Below are positions 1 to 12,856 of a stretch of DNA of 64,000 nucleotides, in pieces (position 1 is the first letter of the stretch; each line of letters starts with the position of its first letter). This stretch comes from Ignelater luminosus (lineage: Eukaryota > Arthropoda > Insecta > Coleoptera > Elateridae). The translations under genes were made by a program, and so were the position numbers. Where the stretch lies: assembly GCA_011009095.1 (NCBI GenBank), contig VTPC01091258.1, positions 620,001 to 684,000 on the forward strand, read 5' to 3'. The notes below the pieces were generated by a model. It searched no databases and was not told the DNA's origin. It worked only from the letters and a program-made list of their open reading frames with translations.

Positions 1-492
1 ATAAAAAATGTTACATTGAGCGGCATGGAAACACAGCCATCCACAAAGAAAATATAAAATCTCACAAGTGATGAAAATCAAACAAAGCAATCTTGTTATA
101 ATATTGAAGAAGCTTAATAATAGCAAAGTAAAAGAAGTGTTACAAAACTATTGTGGGAAAAAATATGCTAGAAGAGTCCACTTTCAGAAAAAGATATTTA
201 CCTCAAGTTTACAATGATGTAGGAGTATTATGAAATCACAGATAGTGTGGGAAGATATATTGCAAATGTCATTGTAAGTTAACATGTGACAAACTTGGAA
301 CACCACATCTTCTAGCATCAAAACAAGTAGAAAAAACAAATAAACTGTATAATTTAGATCAAAGTTGTTTTACAAATCTATAATTTTTCAATGTTTTTAG
401 GTATATTGGGGCCTAATAGGATACAACATGAGAAAGTAAGATTATTTCATAGTGACGGGACTTCATATACGGTAAAATGTGGAAAACGTTTT
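1..492 (+). pseudogene. hAT-family transposase fragment (DUF659-type), 5' end outside the window
   Basis: Read on the plus strand with two or three frame changes, this stretch gives the ordered landmarks of a DUF659-type hAT transposase. There is a segment ending in EESTFRKRYLP, then a GRYIAN-like block (about 250-275), an LLASKQVEKTN block (about 310-340) and a block near 395-480 containing HEKVRLFHSDG. In related transposases these surround the first catalytic Asp and the 'SDAAPYM' region. Stops and frameshifts break every frame, so it is a dead copy, and it begins before base 1. No terminal inverted repeat is visible. Family assignment rests on remembered family patterns and the order of the blocks. 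Confidence 0.55.
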
Positions 493-2890
493 GGAATTTC
501 GTATCCAAATATTATTCCTATTGGCCTATTTTAGAGCCCATTTTCAGATTTTCTACAACCTAAAATCCTCCCTCTACTAATAACTAAATCTGGGCAAATG
601 ATGCATGTCTGTATGTTTCTATCGATGAGAGATACCCATATAACTTTTAGTGTGTGGGTTATTGTACAGATAACCAATTTTATTTTGCATATACGGCATA
701 TATAACAGATTTTCGGTATAAATGCATATAAGAGGACTTAGCAGCATAAAAATGCATACAGTGAGTTTTTTTTATCTCTGAACATACAAATTCATATGGT
801 TTTTTGTATGTAAATACAATGAATCTAAAAATTACTAGAATTTACCGTAAAACAGACAAAATATGCTGTAAGGTCAGAGAAATATTAACAAATATGTGCG
901 TCGCGTCGTTCATCGATGTAGGGTTTGCCACATTTACACTACACAGTTTAGTATTTGTTTTCAAGAAATCTGAGAATTTTTATTTTGTGCTTTGTATTGA
1001 TTGGCTGCGGTTTACAAACTATTCAAGCTGCAGCAATTGTTTTTGCACATTGTAACAAAGTTACTTTTAATTTATAAATATCTGCTTAGAATTTAGTACA
1101 TTCATTGTTAATTTAATTATTTTTATTTTCTCCCATATAATATTTTTTGGGCATTCAAACAAATGGCAACTACAAGGAAATAGATGCTCACCTGTTAGAA
1201 AATTACCAAGAATTACTTTGAGTAGTACTGTAAGAACTACGAGGACGAAAACACTATAGGTGGGTCCTGTTGTTTATTAATAAGGGAAACAAAAGTGGAA
1301 ATTTTAGAAAAATCTATTTCCATCGAACAAACGAGAATTTCAAAAAAACAAAATGCACTCTTAAAATTATATAGTAAGTAACCTCAAAAGAAATCAGTAA
1401 AAGAAAATAAAAAGTATAAAAAAAGGGTTGGTTTTGGAGGATGAGGGTTGGGAGTGAACGTAAACCAAAAATCTGTTTGTGCCATCTGACAGGGGATAAA
1501 AAGTTATGAAACTTTACAATTTGAACCATCTTGATACCTACTAACATTTGGGAGTTACAGAACTTTAAATAGAATTTGCCCGATTTTCGAGAGTGGCTCT
1601 AACCCCCTTAACGTCCAGCTCAACCGATACAAAAAAATACGCGTTTAATGTTTTGATCTGTATTACTTACATAAGTATCAAGTTTCAAAAAAGTCGGCGA
1701 GATACAGTTTGTGCATATTTCTTGTTAGTAATTTTTATTATTCAATTAATAATTAGCTTCAACAACAATACATATAATGTAGTAGTTGAAATCGTTGAAT
1801 TAGAAATAGTAAATATAAAGCATCTTTTTGGTTTTCAGTAGCCGCAAAAGAAGCTAATCAGTAGTAAAGTAAAATATAAAAAATAGAACAAAATATAAAA
1901 AGATTTGGATTATGTTAATTTAGTTTCGCTAGGAAAACAAGTCAAAAATAGTATTCGCCAAGAACCATTTGACTTACATTTCCAAAACTAAATCAAATCT
2001 AAAACTAGTTAAGTAACAGCTTATTGAATCTGAGAGGAAATAGTTGCACTCCGTCTCCACAAAAAACTGATCGATATGGGTTAGTTCTTAATGTACGTAT
2101 TGCTAACTTTAACCCAGTACAATGGATAGAGTCTAGTATCTTTAAGAACAACTTACATGCATTTTGCAGAAATCATACTTGTATAAACTTTGAGCAGTAC
2201 GTCTTTGCTAGTTAATGTTTGCCAGGCGGGAAATTAAATTTAGAGATCATTTTACATCTAATACTAAAATTCTTAATATGTTACTTCTGGCTTAGTTTCA
2301 TACCAAAGGTAAGTCCCAAATAACAAGCAGAATTAGCTATTTCTACTGAGCTACATAAATAGTTCGGTATGGCATGATCTCAATCGACAGAAATGTACGC
2401 ATGCCGTTTTTATAGATAAAGAATGGGTACTGTTCGCATTAGCCCTGTCTGATAGACGATCTATAGCTAATTGAAGATCCCTTAGTATCTCAAGCATGGT
2501 CCAGATGTGAAAAGACATAGGTCGTCTACGTAGAGCATCTTTCCTACTGAGTCGTTCATTACTTCTATTTATTGCGATGAAAAGAAGGTTTACACTTACA
2601 GTGACGGCGAAAGGATATTTCCCGTTCTGACTTTTTCTCAGCGTCAAAAAAAAAACAACGACTGTATGATAACGTTGCATAAAACCCTCCTAAATAGCGT
2701 CATTGGAAGTAACGAGGTTATTCGTGGTAAAGCGGCTGTGACGAAAACCATGATTCACCACCTTGTCAAATAATATACCCACATTGGAGATTAATGAAAT
2801 TTTTTATTTCAATCAGATTTCCTCAGTGCTCTCATTCATCAAATTAAAGATTAATAGATTCTAAACGTGGCATACTCTGTGCTTCTAATT
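493..2890. other. AT-rich stretch, no supported gene
   Basis: All open frames here are short (up to 109 codons, at 2351-2680 on the minus strand) and lack recognisable motifs. The 2351-2680 frame lies directly downstream of the minus-strand hAT remnant at 2900-3430 and could be its decayed C-terminal part, but I cannot show this. Confidence 0.5.
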
Positions 2891-2899
2891 TGGGAATTG

Positions 2900-3430
2900 T
2901 TTTCGTTACGAAATTGTAATTATATAAAAGCCAACTGATGAGGCAATTCCAAAGATTGTAGCAGCTTTTTGTGTTTCTGTAGTAGTAGTAATGCTACTAT
3001 CCACCAATTGATGAACAATGGTTTTCAAACCGTCAAAGTTGTTTGCGTAAAAAGTCGTAGCCTCAATCCATGTATCCTATCTAGTTATTATTGATTGTTG
3101 GGATAGTGGTGATTTGGGAGGTGTTGCTGATGAAATCGTCAACAAACGGAAAACTGTTTCTAATTTCTTCTGCTACGCGATTCATACCGTGAGTTAACGG
3201 AAAATGTGAATAAGATTAGAATAGAATATTCTTAGATTTTGTCCTGCTACCGCGAGCAAAACCTTTTCTGGAGGTACACTTTTTGAATAACTCGTGCAAT
3301 AATAAGATTATTGGTTTTATCCAGCCCTTTGGAACAAATTAAATAGGAACGATTCGGTTGATCTTCTGCATGAACACCTATCAATAAGTAAGCGATATGT
3401 CTGTAGTTTCATCAACAACAAAATACTTTA
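2900..3430 (-). pseudogene. hAT-family transposase fragment, second copy
   Basis: On the minus strand, starting near 3430, the translation gives KYFVVDETTDIS. This is the first catalytic Asp block (VDETTD) of hAT transposases. Next come a GLDKTNN block, then NRVAEEIRNSFPFVDDFIS near 3170-3220, which matches the 'HALHRVAEEIR' block of the DUF659-type family. Then TRxDTWIEATTFYANNFDG near 3030-3080 matches the 'TRWGTWIEA' block. The blocks sit in different frames with in-frame stops, so the gene is dead. Order and spacing match the family well. It is the same broad type as the plus-strand fragment at 1-492 but in the opposite orientation, so they are separate insertions or a rearranged one. Confidence 0.65.
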
Positions 3431-3651
3431 CCGCAAATGTTAACTTGAATACAAATTTAAACTTCTCTAAACACCTACTAAAATTAACGAAAAATGCATA
3501 AATATAAGCGTTTTATTCTTAAATATGCTAAAAGATTCGATATGTGCAATATATGCAAGTAATAGTGTAGGATAAATGTTATGTATAAGTAATGATCATA
3601 ACTCTTGTAATGTAGGTATATATTTTGTTTTAAATAAATCAATTAAAAGTG

Positions 3652-3796
3652 GTTTCCAAATTTCGTGGCACGCGACCTTCGATGCCTAGAAGACGAATTT
3701 TAGCCGGGCGGCATCATTTTTACAATTTTCCTTCTTTCTTTCTTGTGCAGTAAGCTCCACCTTTTGTGCATTTCGTGTGCCATGAGATTTGGAAAC
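3652..3796. repeat. Short inverted-repeat element (MITE-like, about 145 bp)
   Basis: GTTTCCAAATTTCGTGGCAC near the left end is matched by the reverse complement of GTGCCATGAGATTTGGAAAC at the right end, with two mismatches in 20. A spacer of about 105 bases lies between them. No clean target-site duplication is visible. It sits just upstream of the gypsy gag remnant and could instead be secondary structure in that element's leader. Confidence 0.4.
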
Positions 3797-3915
3797 TATT
3801 CTACCGACCAGACGTCTAAGTAATTACACACACATATAACATGGCGCAGTTTGTTTTCTAAGTTCATTGAAATCGTATTAAATAATTACATACGAATTAA
3901 ATAAAATAATTAAAC

Positions 3916-4648
3916 TATGGACGCGAGACCGTTATCACCTCTTTGTTTGCAAGGAAATTTAACCGAGAATTGGAATACTTGGTAACAAGAATTTGATATC
4001 TACGCAACGGCTAGTGAACTGGACGAGAAAGATAAAAAAGTTCAATGTGCAAAGTTATTACAATTGATGGGTAAAAACTGTATAAAGATTTACAATTCGT
4101 TTAATCTTTCTGTTATGGAAAGGATAAGATTGCAACGTTATAGAAGAAATTTGATGAATACTTTATCCCTAAATAGAATCTTACATACGAACGTTACAAA
4201 TTCTTTAGTGCAAGACAAGATCAAATGACTACTGAACAATTTATCAGATTTCTAAATAATCAAGTACATCAAGACAATGCGAATTAGGAGATAAATTAAC
4301 TACAGAATTAACTACCACAATGTTAATAATTGGGATGATGCAATAAGAGGAAAACTGTTAGAAATGGAAAAGATTTCATTGGAAAAAGCCATTAAATGTT
4401 GTTTTGTTACGGAAACTTCCAGGCAACAACTCAAGGTGATGCAAGAAAAGAAAGATGGAACGACTACATCGTCAGAAGAAAAGATGGCGCGATGACAAAG
4501 AAAGTTCAACCAGAAGTGCGCAAGAACAGAAATCAGGCCGGAAACGCACATCTCAATGTAAAACAAAATTCCAACGTAAACAATTTATACAGAAATTTAT
4601 AAAAAATTGTAATAAATGCGGTCGTAATCATCCACTTAATGTTTAGCG
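3916..4648 (+). pseudogene. Ty3/gypsy retrotransposon Gag remnant
   Basis: An ATG at 3916 opens a frame beginning MDARPLSPLCLQGNLTENW, followed by a stop and then a recognisable continuation (EFDIYATASELDEKDKKVQ). This is the pattern of the N-terminus of Gag in many insect gypsy elements ('L.G...ENW..F...F..Y..A..L..K....Q...LL...G'). Further on, the frame at 4396-4602 holds a basic stretch, with CNKCGRNH near 4610-4630 as a decayed zinc knuckle. Stops and frameshifts are frequent. It lies upstream of, and in the same direction as, the pol remnant at 4855-6060, so the two form one degraded element. I could not find a matching pair of LTRs. Confidence 0.65.
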
Positions 4649-4854
4649 TTCGAGAAAATTTGTAATAAATGTTCAAAATCAAATCATTTCTCAAATGAAT
4701 GAAAAAACAAATTGATGCAATTAACGCTAATAGAATTTGTATCAGTTGACTTAATTCATTACAATCAATTTGAATTCTGCTATTAAAACTCGTAAATACA
4801 AATTACCAACTATTGATAAAATTTCAACAAATTTTAATGGTTCAACTATTTTTA

Positions 4855-6060
4855 TTTAGTAGGCTAGATGCTACAAGTGGCTTTTGAAACATTCCGCTGG
4901 ATACAGAATCCTCCAACTTATGCACTTTCGGAACTCCATTTGGTAGATTCAGATTTCTTAGACTACCCTTTGGGATAAAAACTGCCAGTTAAGTGTTCCA
5001 AGAGTACTTCAAAGATATATTTTCTATTCCTAATGTGAAAATATATATTGATGATATTTTAATACAGTCTAAAACGAACGTAGAACGCGATGAATGTTTA
5101 CAAAAGGTTTTTGAAGTAGTAAGAAAAACCAATATAAAGTTTAATTTAAAAAAATGTGAATTTGGTCTAAATGAAATAAAACACTTAGGTTTTAAATTCT
5201 CAAAAGAAGGTATGTCAATAGATGAAGAAAAAAATAGAAGCAATTACAAATATGCCTCTTCCTAAAGATAAAAAAGAAATACAGAAATTCTTAGGCATAT
5301 TAACTCATATAAATAAATTTATAAGTAACTTATCTGCACATACACACTCATTAAGAGAAATATTAAAGTTTAATAATATTTTTCAATGGAGTAAATCACA
5401 AGAGGAAGCATTTAATAAATTAAAAGCGTTAATAGTAAAACAACCTACACAAAGATATTTTGATCCAAACAAAGATGCCACTATTTCCGTGGATGCCTCT
5501 AATTTTGCTTTGGGTGCAGTTTTGCTGCAAGAAAATCAACCATGTGCTTATGCATCAAGGCTTTTTCAGGTACACAAAAAACATATGCTTAGATTGAGAA
5601 AGAGCTGCTAGCTATTTGTTTTGGGGTACAAACATTTTATCAGTATGTTTATGGTAGACTTTTTACAGTTGAGACGGATCACAAACCAAAAACCACTAAA
5701 TTCATATCCGGCAAGATTACAGCAAATGCTTTTGTCTTTACAAAAATATGATATTAAATTAATATACAAACTGGTAAACTAAATTATAATTGCAGACACA
5801 TTGTCACGTTTAACCTTAAATCAAATAGCTAAAGATAATTTAGAAGTAGAAGCTCACGTTTGTGTAATTGAACAAAAATTTAATAATATCTGATGAAAGA
5901 CTAACACAACTAAAAGCAGATACTGAAAATGATAATGATCTTAAAATTATAAGAAATTATATTCATGAAGTTTGGCCTACAGATATCAGCAAAGTTCCTA
6001 ATGAAATAAAACCTTATTATGCACATTAAATTAACAATGACGTTCACTTAAAAAATGACG
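4855..6060 (+). pseudogene. Ty3/gypsy Pol remnant: reverse transcriptase and RNase H
   Basis: The RT domain begins near 4860 (LDATSGF, then FGTPFGRFRFLRLPFG across 4925-4977, motifs A and B). It continues into the frame at 4993-5265, which carries the catalytic YIDDIL motif and the LNEIKHLGF block. A frame change at about 5222 leads to the thumb region and RNase H: FLGILTHINKF, then ISVDASNFALGAVLLQE near 5490-5535, then a frame change into ELLAICFGVQTFYQYVYGR and the ETDHKP block. ADTLSRL (near 5790) closes RNase H. Homology fades at about 6060 before any integrase. Several stops make it non-functional. It belongs with the Gag remnant upstream. Confidence 0.85.
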
Positions 6061-8020
6061 TTGAATAAAGCTGACGTGAGATTAAAGCCCTGAAACAAGA
6101 ATAACCCTATAGGCGGTCCTATGATATGGAAAGAAAAAAAATTCCTAATCTTACCAAGATGTAGGTGGGCCTATATGTCCAACGAAGCGGGCGAGTCCGA
6201 GGAAGCGATAGTGGAAAGTTTCACATAAGCCTTCCTGAGAAAAGAGAACAAATTAGAAAATGGTGCTTGATAACATTAGCAAGCACATATTTGAGGAACG
6301 GCAGACTAAAATCCAGAAGATTAATTGAGAACACTCAAAAAAGACCAAAAAAAGCAAGGTTATCCTCAATTGCACCCTCGCAGTGAAAAAATCGAAATAA
6401 ATCGTAGCCAATTTGCCTTTCACAGCGAAGATCTCACGTACAATGACGACGCTATCCATTCATACCTCTCAGGCCTCACAAATGTGCATACCAAATAACA
6501 TGAATTTTTAATATTTAAATAAATTTTGATAAATATACAGGGAGTTTCCAAAGAAACATAACAATCTGACTCTGCTTCCGTTGCTTGGCGACCTCAAATA
6601 AGAATTGACACACATCAACTTTTATACAACATTAGAACAATCATGTTACTACAACTAACAAGAGACATGCACGAAGTGTACACCTCACCGATTTTTTGTT
6701 TCTTGTAGGTTACCTTTAAAACAGCAAATAAAATTTTACCTTTTTTTATACATATCCATCGTAACTCGATTGTGGAATAGTTCTGATCCATTCCTTTACA
6801 GTGCTTTTTAACTTTCGGAATTTTTATAACAAAGCAATAATATTATAGAATTATAAACATTGCAGTGGTTGTATTGCATTGTAAAATGAAATAAATAAAT
6901 CCTTCAAACTATTTGATTAAAAGGGGCCTCGATAAAGAGTTGCTAAAAAATGTTTTAGAGGCGCTGAAGGCATTCGAAATGTAATATTTCAGTCGCTTTT
7001 AATAAATTTATCACTCATAGAGGTCACTCTTCGACTTTTTTTCTATATTTTGAAAACTGCTATATAATTTTGAGTAATTCTACCTCTGAACCCTAGATGA
7101 CGCACACAAATTTTGTTATTCACCATAGTGGACACATCTATGAATTTGAACTTTTTCCTTCTCATAATCTCACATAAACATAAATTAGATAGGGATGAAA
7201 GTATCACTTATTACGCTTATGTTGAGGATTTAAACTTTTAAAACACCTAAAACGGAATTTTCCGACATAGATAATAAGACATGTTAAAAATATACATAAA
7301 GAAATATATTCTTTTTGCAAATTACAAATTCAATTGCTTTTCAAACCTACCTGCAAAAGAACATAAAAGATTAACATTTACAACATATTTTCCGCTTATT
7401 TACTCTTTTGTTGTGGCGCGGGTAGTCGTTACCTTCCGAGATTGGCAAAGTCGCTGCTACAGTTTTTTTATATAAACTCTATAAAATCGGCAACACTGTT
7501 CAAATTACTTTTTCCATTTCAGATAGCTTAGAAAATAGGTAACTGTCAAAGTACCCTCTTTTAGAGTATGGCTAAACTTTAGTAACATTTGTGACAGCCA
7601 TTTAATAATTTATCTGTCATTATTAATTTTATTAGCATGATATTGTGGTTATTATTATGAATTTCATCTTATGATTGAAGGAACTTGTTCACCATTTCCC
7701 AAGCTAGGTATTAAGCATCTAAAAATGCCTCTACGTTAAAAACAATATTCAAATTTTAAATCTAATTTTTGCTTCTATTAATTACAATTGTGAACCACAA
7801 CAAACTTAATACCAACAATATCACCTATAGAATCGTAATATCCAAACAGAACCATTGTATTTTTAATACCAAAGTCGAAATGATGCAAATAAAATACCGT
7901 CAATTTTCAACAGTGGCGCTATCGTTTGAAAACTGTGAATTAAAGGCCCTTCTTAATGTCTCTTTTCAGAGTTCAAGATTGAGGTGATAGAAATAAACTA
8001 AATTCTAGCATAAATTAAAA
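6061..8020. other. No supported gene
   Basis: The only frames are short. That at 6165-6386 contains KFHISLPEKREQIRKW, faintly like a THAP-domain 'FHxFP...R..W' core, but too weak to call. A single CAGGGAGTTTCC motif near 6538 resembles a transposon tip, with no partner found. The rest is AT-rich. Confidence 0.45.
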
Positions 8021-8027
8021 TTGAAAG

Positions 8028-9260
8028 ATGTAATAATAATAAAAATAATAATAATCATCTTTATTCCAACAGCTTAGCCATTTACAGGAATATGTATATA
8101 TACAAAATGATACAGTAACAATATAGTATAAGTAAGTAAAAGTATATGACATACGTAAAAATTTGTATAATCTAACATAAGTGTATAAATAAAATTATAA
8201 AGATAAACAGTATAGTAGAAACAGAATTAAGTTTAATGTTGGTATGAACAAACCCAACAGACTAAAAGACCAACGCAAAATAAAGATAAAATCAAATACC
8301 CAAAATACCGTGTGAGTCTATTGAAAAATAAAATGTTTTAAAAATATACAAAGAAGTGTAAATCCTAAAACCAACTGGTCAACAATAAACATGTAAATAA
8401 CAAACAGCGAAGACATGATTACGTATTTATATAAAAACAAACTAAAACAAATTAAAACAGATACAGGAACATGAAATGAATGTAAGTATAAATATCAGGA
8501 TCAATATAATAAACAATTTGTAAAAAAAAGAAATAAAATCAGGTACAAGTTGCAGCGCATATACGTGCTTACAGTAAAACACTTCATAGACATATTGTTA
8601 GTATTTTACCGTGATTTCTCACTGCAGGTCTTAATGATAGAAGTATGCGTGTCATTAAATAAATCGAAATTGTACAGTTTGAAAAAGTTATTAACATCAT
8701 TTAGAATGTCAGCAACTGGAGAATATGTATCAAATACCTTGAAAAGTAAAGATCGCGGTCTGCACTTAATGTTAGGAACTATCAAATTACATTTTTGCAG
8801 TAATTGCTCGCAATCTATTTAAAAATGCAGAACTTTATAAATAGTAGTAACGGACATCAATTTACGTCTAGTTTCTAACCTTTGTACGTTAAATTTGTAA
8901 AGTTGCTCTTGGTAAGATACATGATTCCTAAAATTTGGAAAAATGCCGAACTTTCTATAATGCATATGTCTCAAGAAGCATTTCTGAACTCTTTCTAATA
9001 CTTCAATGTCCGTGTAGAAACGAGGCGCTCATATGACGGCAGCATATTCAAGTTTTGGACGACCATATGCATTATACAGTGCTAACGTAGTTTCAGTTGA
9101 AAAGCCTCTACTATTTTCTAAGTACCCAACCCAATGTGCGGTAAGCCTGTTTCGCGCATTTCTGAATGTGATTGCTAAATGTAAAGCGAGAAGTAAAAGT
9201 GACACTCAAATCTTTGATTTCGGTTATTCTTTGCAATTTAATGTGGTTTATTGTGTATTG
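8028..9260 (-). mobile_element. 3' end of a non-LTR retrotransposon (LINE)
   Basis: On the minus strand, from about 9090 to 8560, the translation resembles the end of a LINE reverse transcriptase. ALYNAYGRPKLEYAAVI matches the conserved 'LVRPxLEYAxxVW' block, and EVLERVQKCFLRHMHY follows as 'LExVQxxFxR'. Then LETRRKLMSVTTIYKV corresponds to 'L..RR......YK'. A stop precedes the following, still recognisable, C-terminal segment (RPRSLLFKVF, near 8730-8765), so the copy is decayed. The 3' end carries AATAAAG near 8060 and an AT-rich trinucleotide tail at 8028-8050, as expected for a LINE 3' terminus. Open frames on the plus strand here (8550-8822, 9033-9269) are antisense shadows. Confidence 0.8.
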
Positions 9261-9399
9261 TTGAAGTAGTAGGAGCCAAAATTATTGTGCAAATAAAATG
9301 TTACATTCTTACTGACTTTTAAGCAACTTTTAAAATTTTCAAAATTTTATTTAATTTTGCAAATGAGCCGAGAACTATGGCAATATGTATTCTGATTTA

Positions 9400-10277
9400 T
9401 AAAGATACTGTGATGCGTTTTTCTTGCGGGCGGCGTTGGCGGACGTCAATGTATGGGATGTCCCTGTTTAAGCGCCAAAATGTGCCGCGTTTTACACTCC
9501 GGTGATGGCGGTCGGTGCTCGGGCGCCAGATTTTGTAAGGGGGTTTACTCCCCCACCTCGTCCTTGATGCGGTCAGACGAGGGTTCATCGAGCAGCTACG
9601 CTGAAGATCCGGTCCTTCCAGGGACCGATCAGCTGGAATAAAGGGTGCAGAGCTTACAGCACAAATAAAACAACGAATAAGCAGTGCAGCAAGCAGGTCG
9701 AGGTGCAAGCAAAGAATCGGGAGCAGGTTTCGGTTGGTACAGGTGCCTTCAAAGGACTAGGACCAAAGGCTTATATAAGAGTTCTTCGGAAAGCGGAAGG
9801 AACCGAATTATCCAGCGACTCAACTGCCGGGCCCGCACTAGGGTAACCTATTCAGTATTACGACAAATGGTCTCAAACCGTCCGCCGTAACACCGCCACT
9901 AAGAGAAACGAAATGGATCATGTAAATATATAAGGGTACGGTGAGAAGAAAAGGTATATCGGTCGGAAAGGAGAAGGCACCACTATATGTTTACGGCTTA
10001 TCAGGTACTTACTCGCACTGTAGTCGTCGAGTTGTTGGCTGTTGCTGGAATGGCTGCTTCAACAACTGCCTTGTCCCGGTCGGTCGCTTGGTAATATACC
10101 CGTCCGGTTTCCCCACGTTAGGCAATCAGCCGCAGTGGAAGAATTCGGGGCGAATAGAGCGAGCGCGTGGAGACTAATTTCCTAGTCGTTCCCACTCCCT
10201 TTGTGTTAATTAAATTTTCCTTAACGGATCTCCCCACGGAATTAGTAGTTACTTAATGGTTAATCCTTGTAATTACA
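9400..10277 (-). mobile_element. Orphan LTR with primer-binding site and short leader of an LTR retrotransposon
   Basis: Read on the minus strand, an LTR can be drawn from 10277 to 9534. It opens with TGTAATTAC and closes with CCTTACA, the usual TG...CA ends. Five bases further on, TGGCGCCCGAGCACCGAC (9528 to 9511) has the form of a tRNA primer-binding site. TATA-like sequences on the minus strand occur at about 9924 and 9770. The block is much richer in GC than its surroundings. Only a short leader follows (9510 to about 9400), then AT-rich unrelated DNA, so the body of the element is missing. The far LTR border is inferred from the terminal bases, not from a second copy. Confidence 0.6.
9511..9528 (-). 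promoter_or_regulatory. Retrotransposon primer-binding site (PBS)
   Basis: TGGCGCCCGAGCACCGAC on the minus strand lies five bases after the LTR end at 9534. TGG at the start complements the CCA 3' end of a tRNA, and the TGGCGCCC core is shared by many LTR elements. I cannot assign the tRNA species with certainty. Confidence 0.6.
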
Positions 10278-11880
10278 TTTTATAAACTTAACTGAAAAAT
10301 TATATGTTGTGTTCAAAATTATAAACTTTAATTTTGTAAACCCAGAAATATACAAATTATTTCTAACTAATAATAATTAACAGAAAAAACAGATATTTTA
10401 AATACTCCATACCTTAAACGAGACATCACATTCTTGAACTCTTTCTTGTTCTCAGAAGTATATTTTTCGCATTTTGCCAAAAAAGTTTCGGCGTATTGTA
10501 GTTTGCCATTAATGTCACTTTTATTAGATTCCTAAATTATATCAAAGAAACGCTGCCGAGTCATTACTTTGACTCCTGAAGGTCCTAGAATAAATGAAAA
10601 ACCAACAAAATGATGCAGATCGAAATTAACGGTTTTGGGAGAGATTTATATTCAAGTTAATAACTCAGTGATTTGGATCAAGTTGGAACTAATTTTAATA
10701 TTGAGTGATATTACAATGTCTGGTCTTTATTGTAAAATAAAAAACAACACCTGGAAATACCCGGAAGTGTAACAAAACCTATCAAAAAGTTTGATGTCAC
10801 ATGAAAAAAGTACAATTCTTTGCATTATCTTTTAAAACCGTCATGGGATTTATAAATTAATTGCAACAACTATAATATATACTGAAATACACTGTACATA
10901 CCTGTATCAGAATGCTCCGTAATACACAAATTTATAATGTTACGCATAAAAAGAAAATACTAATTTCAAAATATAGGTATTGCGACACATAAACTCAAGT
11001 GTTTGGTTGCAACTAAATAAACCGTCGACTTTGGGCTTATCTGACGAGTACTGCAAGTGCTATAAAGAGGCGGTTTTTCTAGTGAAAATGTTCCTTAACA
11101 CTTTAAGATTCATATGAGATATTTTTTTGCAGCAACAATAAATTTTACAATTTGACCTTTTGGCCAACTTTTGCATGTAAATACCCGTATGTGCGGTGGT
11201 GCACAATCCACGGCAATTAATTATTCATCATAAATTTGTCTTTCCGGTATAGAAATCAAATCACAGTAACTTCGTTACAATACATTTAACACCGTAACAA
11301 CCACTACAAAGAATGATCAAACACCAAACGATACTAACTGATCTGCGACTGCAGCTATAGCAGTCACATAGAATATAAACCTGATGTAAAGAATGAAAAA
11401 CAAAATGGCTTTTTACAAATGAGTTTTAAAATTGTTCAGACCAACTACCTGCTTTTTAGAATTTGGTTATTCCTCACGAAATATAACTGAACCTGATTTT
11501 CGTTCATTTTAAAACCTTCCTTTTTAGAAAAAAATCTACTAATGTAATAGGTACCTGTAGAGCAGAAAAGCTGCTACAGAAACACCAGGGGATGTCTAGG
11601 CCAACTTTTAACATCTAAGGCTATTTTAGACGACCGCAAAGGGTACAGCAAAAACTTTTGCTTCGCCTGGATAGACTATTATAAAAAAAGTTTACGATAG
11701 CATACTACATAGCTGGATAATCAAAGCAATAAGTATGATTACATAGAAACATAGTACACGTCTGATTTAATCAAAACGGGACTCGTTATACCCTTTATTA
11801 TCCTGCATATCACTGATTCCGTTATCAAGAAAATTAAATATACTAAAATCAGGCTATCAAGTACACGGAAGTAACAAACT
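10278..11880. other. AT-rich stretch, no supported gene
   Basis: No open frame of note and no recognised motif on either strand. It may be decayed transposon sequence. Confidence 0.4.
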
Positions 11881-11884
11881 CCCA

Positions 11885-12346
11885 ATCCGTCTATTAATAT
11901 ATGGATCATTTAAAGCTTATAGCCAAAAATCAACAAGATTTACAACAACAATTAACCACGGTAAAAAAAAGTTCAGTAATGATAGTCATATGAAATTTAA
12001 ACTGAGCAAATTTTCAGTACGCAGAAAATTAGAAAAAGATGGGTCTACAGAAACAATGCACGGGCAGTATTACAGAGGATTATATGATGAAATAATACAT
12101 AAGAAGAACACGATCATGTGGTTGAGACGAGCAGGACTGAAAAGTAAAAAAGAAAATCTATTAGTAGCGGCTCAAGATCAAGCCATTAAAACAAAATATT
12201 ACGCAAAACACATATTAAAACAAGAAATCGGCCCAAAGTATAAATTTTGTCATCAGTATGATAAACAATTGAACATATTGTCGCTGCATGCCCAAAACTT
12301 GTCGAAAAAGAATACACACAAAAAACACGACAAAGTTGAACAATGA
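11885..12346 (+). pseudogene. LINE reverse-transcriptase C-terminus fragment
   Basis: The frame at 11990-12346 (118 codons) contains a chain of blocks typical of the C-terminal end of an insect non-LTR retrotransposon Pol. TMHGQYYRGLYDE corresponds to 'LHGQFxR', IMWLRRAGLKSKKENL to 'WLxxxxLKxETE', and LLVAAQDQAIKTKYYAK to 'AAQDQALRT'. A decayed CCHC region follows (GPKYKFCHQYDKQ to KKHDKVE), where some Cys and His ligands are lost. Upstream, 11900-11990 reads LKLIAKNQQDLQQQL and then SNDSHMKF in another frame, the expected preceding region. No nearby ORF supplies the catalytic RT core. It is a truncated, dead copy of a family different from the LINE at 8028-9260. Confidence 0.75.
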
Positions 12347-12856
12347 ATAATTGTACGTAATAACATTTAAGTATAATGTGCTTTGATATTCAGCAACTGA
12401 AATTTTCAGTCAGCAACATCATTTTTTAATTCTCTTATTTCAATGGGAATTTCATTTTCAATCTCTCTAATCATAACTATAGGTATATTGTTGATATTTT
12501 CTTGTATTGATGTAATGTCTCTTGTTTCATTCACAGGCTTTCCCGTTTCTAGTCTTCCTGATAAGTCAGAAATAGAAACTAAAAACATATAAAACCATAG
12601 AAAACTGATTTAAAAATTCTTGCACTACCAACAATAGTACAATAATATTTATGGAAAGGGTTGCAAAACAATTAGAATAACCTTCAATGAAATGTATACT
12701 TCCTTCCACTCTGACTAACACCTTACATAATTGCTTCCTAACTGTACAATTAAAAATAATTTGAACCGACTTTTTATTTAATATTAATCTTTATCTAAGA
12801 TACAAATAAAAAAGTCGTCAATTTTCATAATTTTCTTAAAATTTTATCCACACTTA

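Noticed and set aside
6165..6386. Possible THAP-domain protein
   Set aside because: Only a faint FH...P...R..W pattern; no Cys ligands in place and no continuation.
9397..10177. Four open frames of 62-103 codons
   Set aside because: They lie in the GC-rich LTR, where stops are rare by composition; no protein motif.
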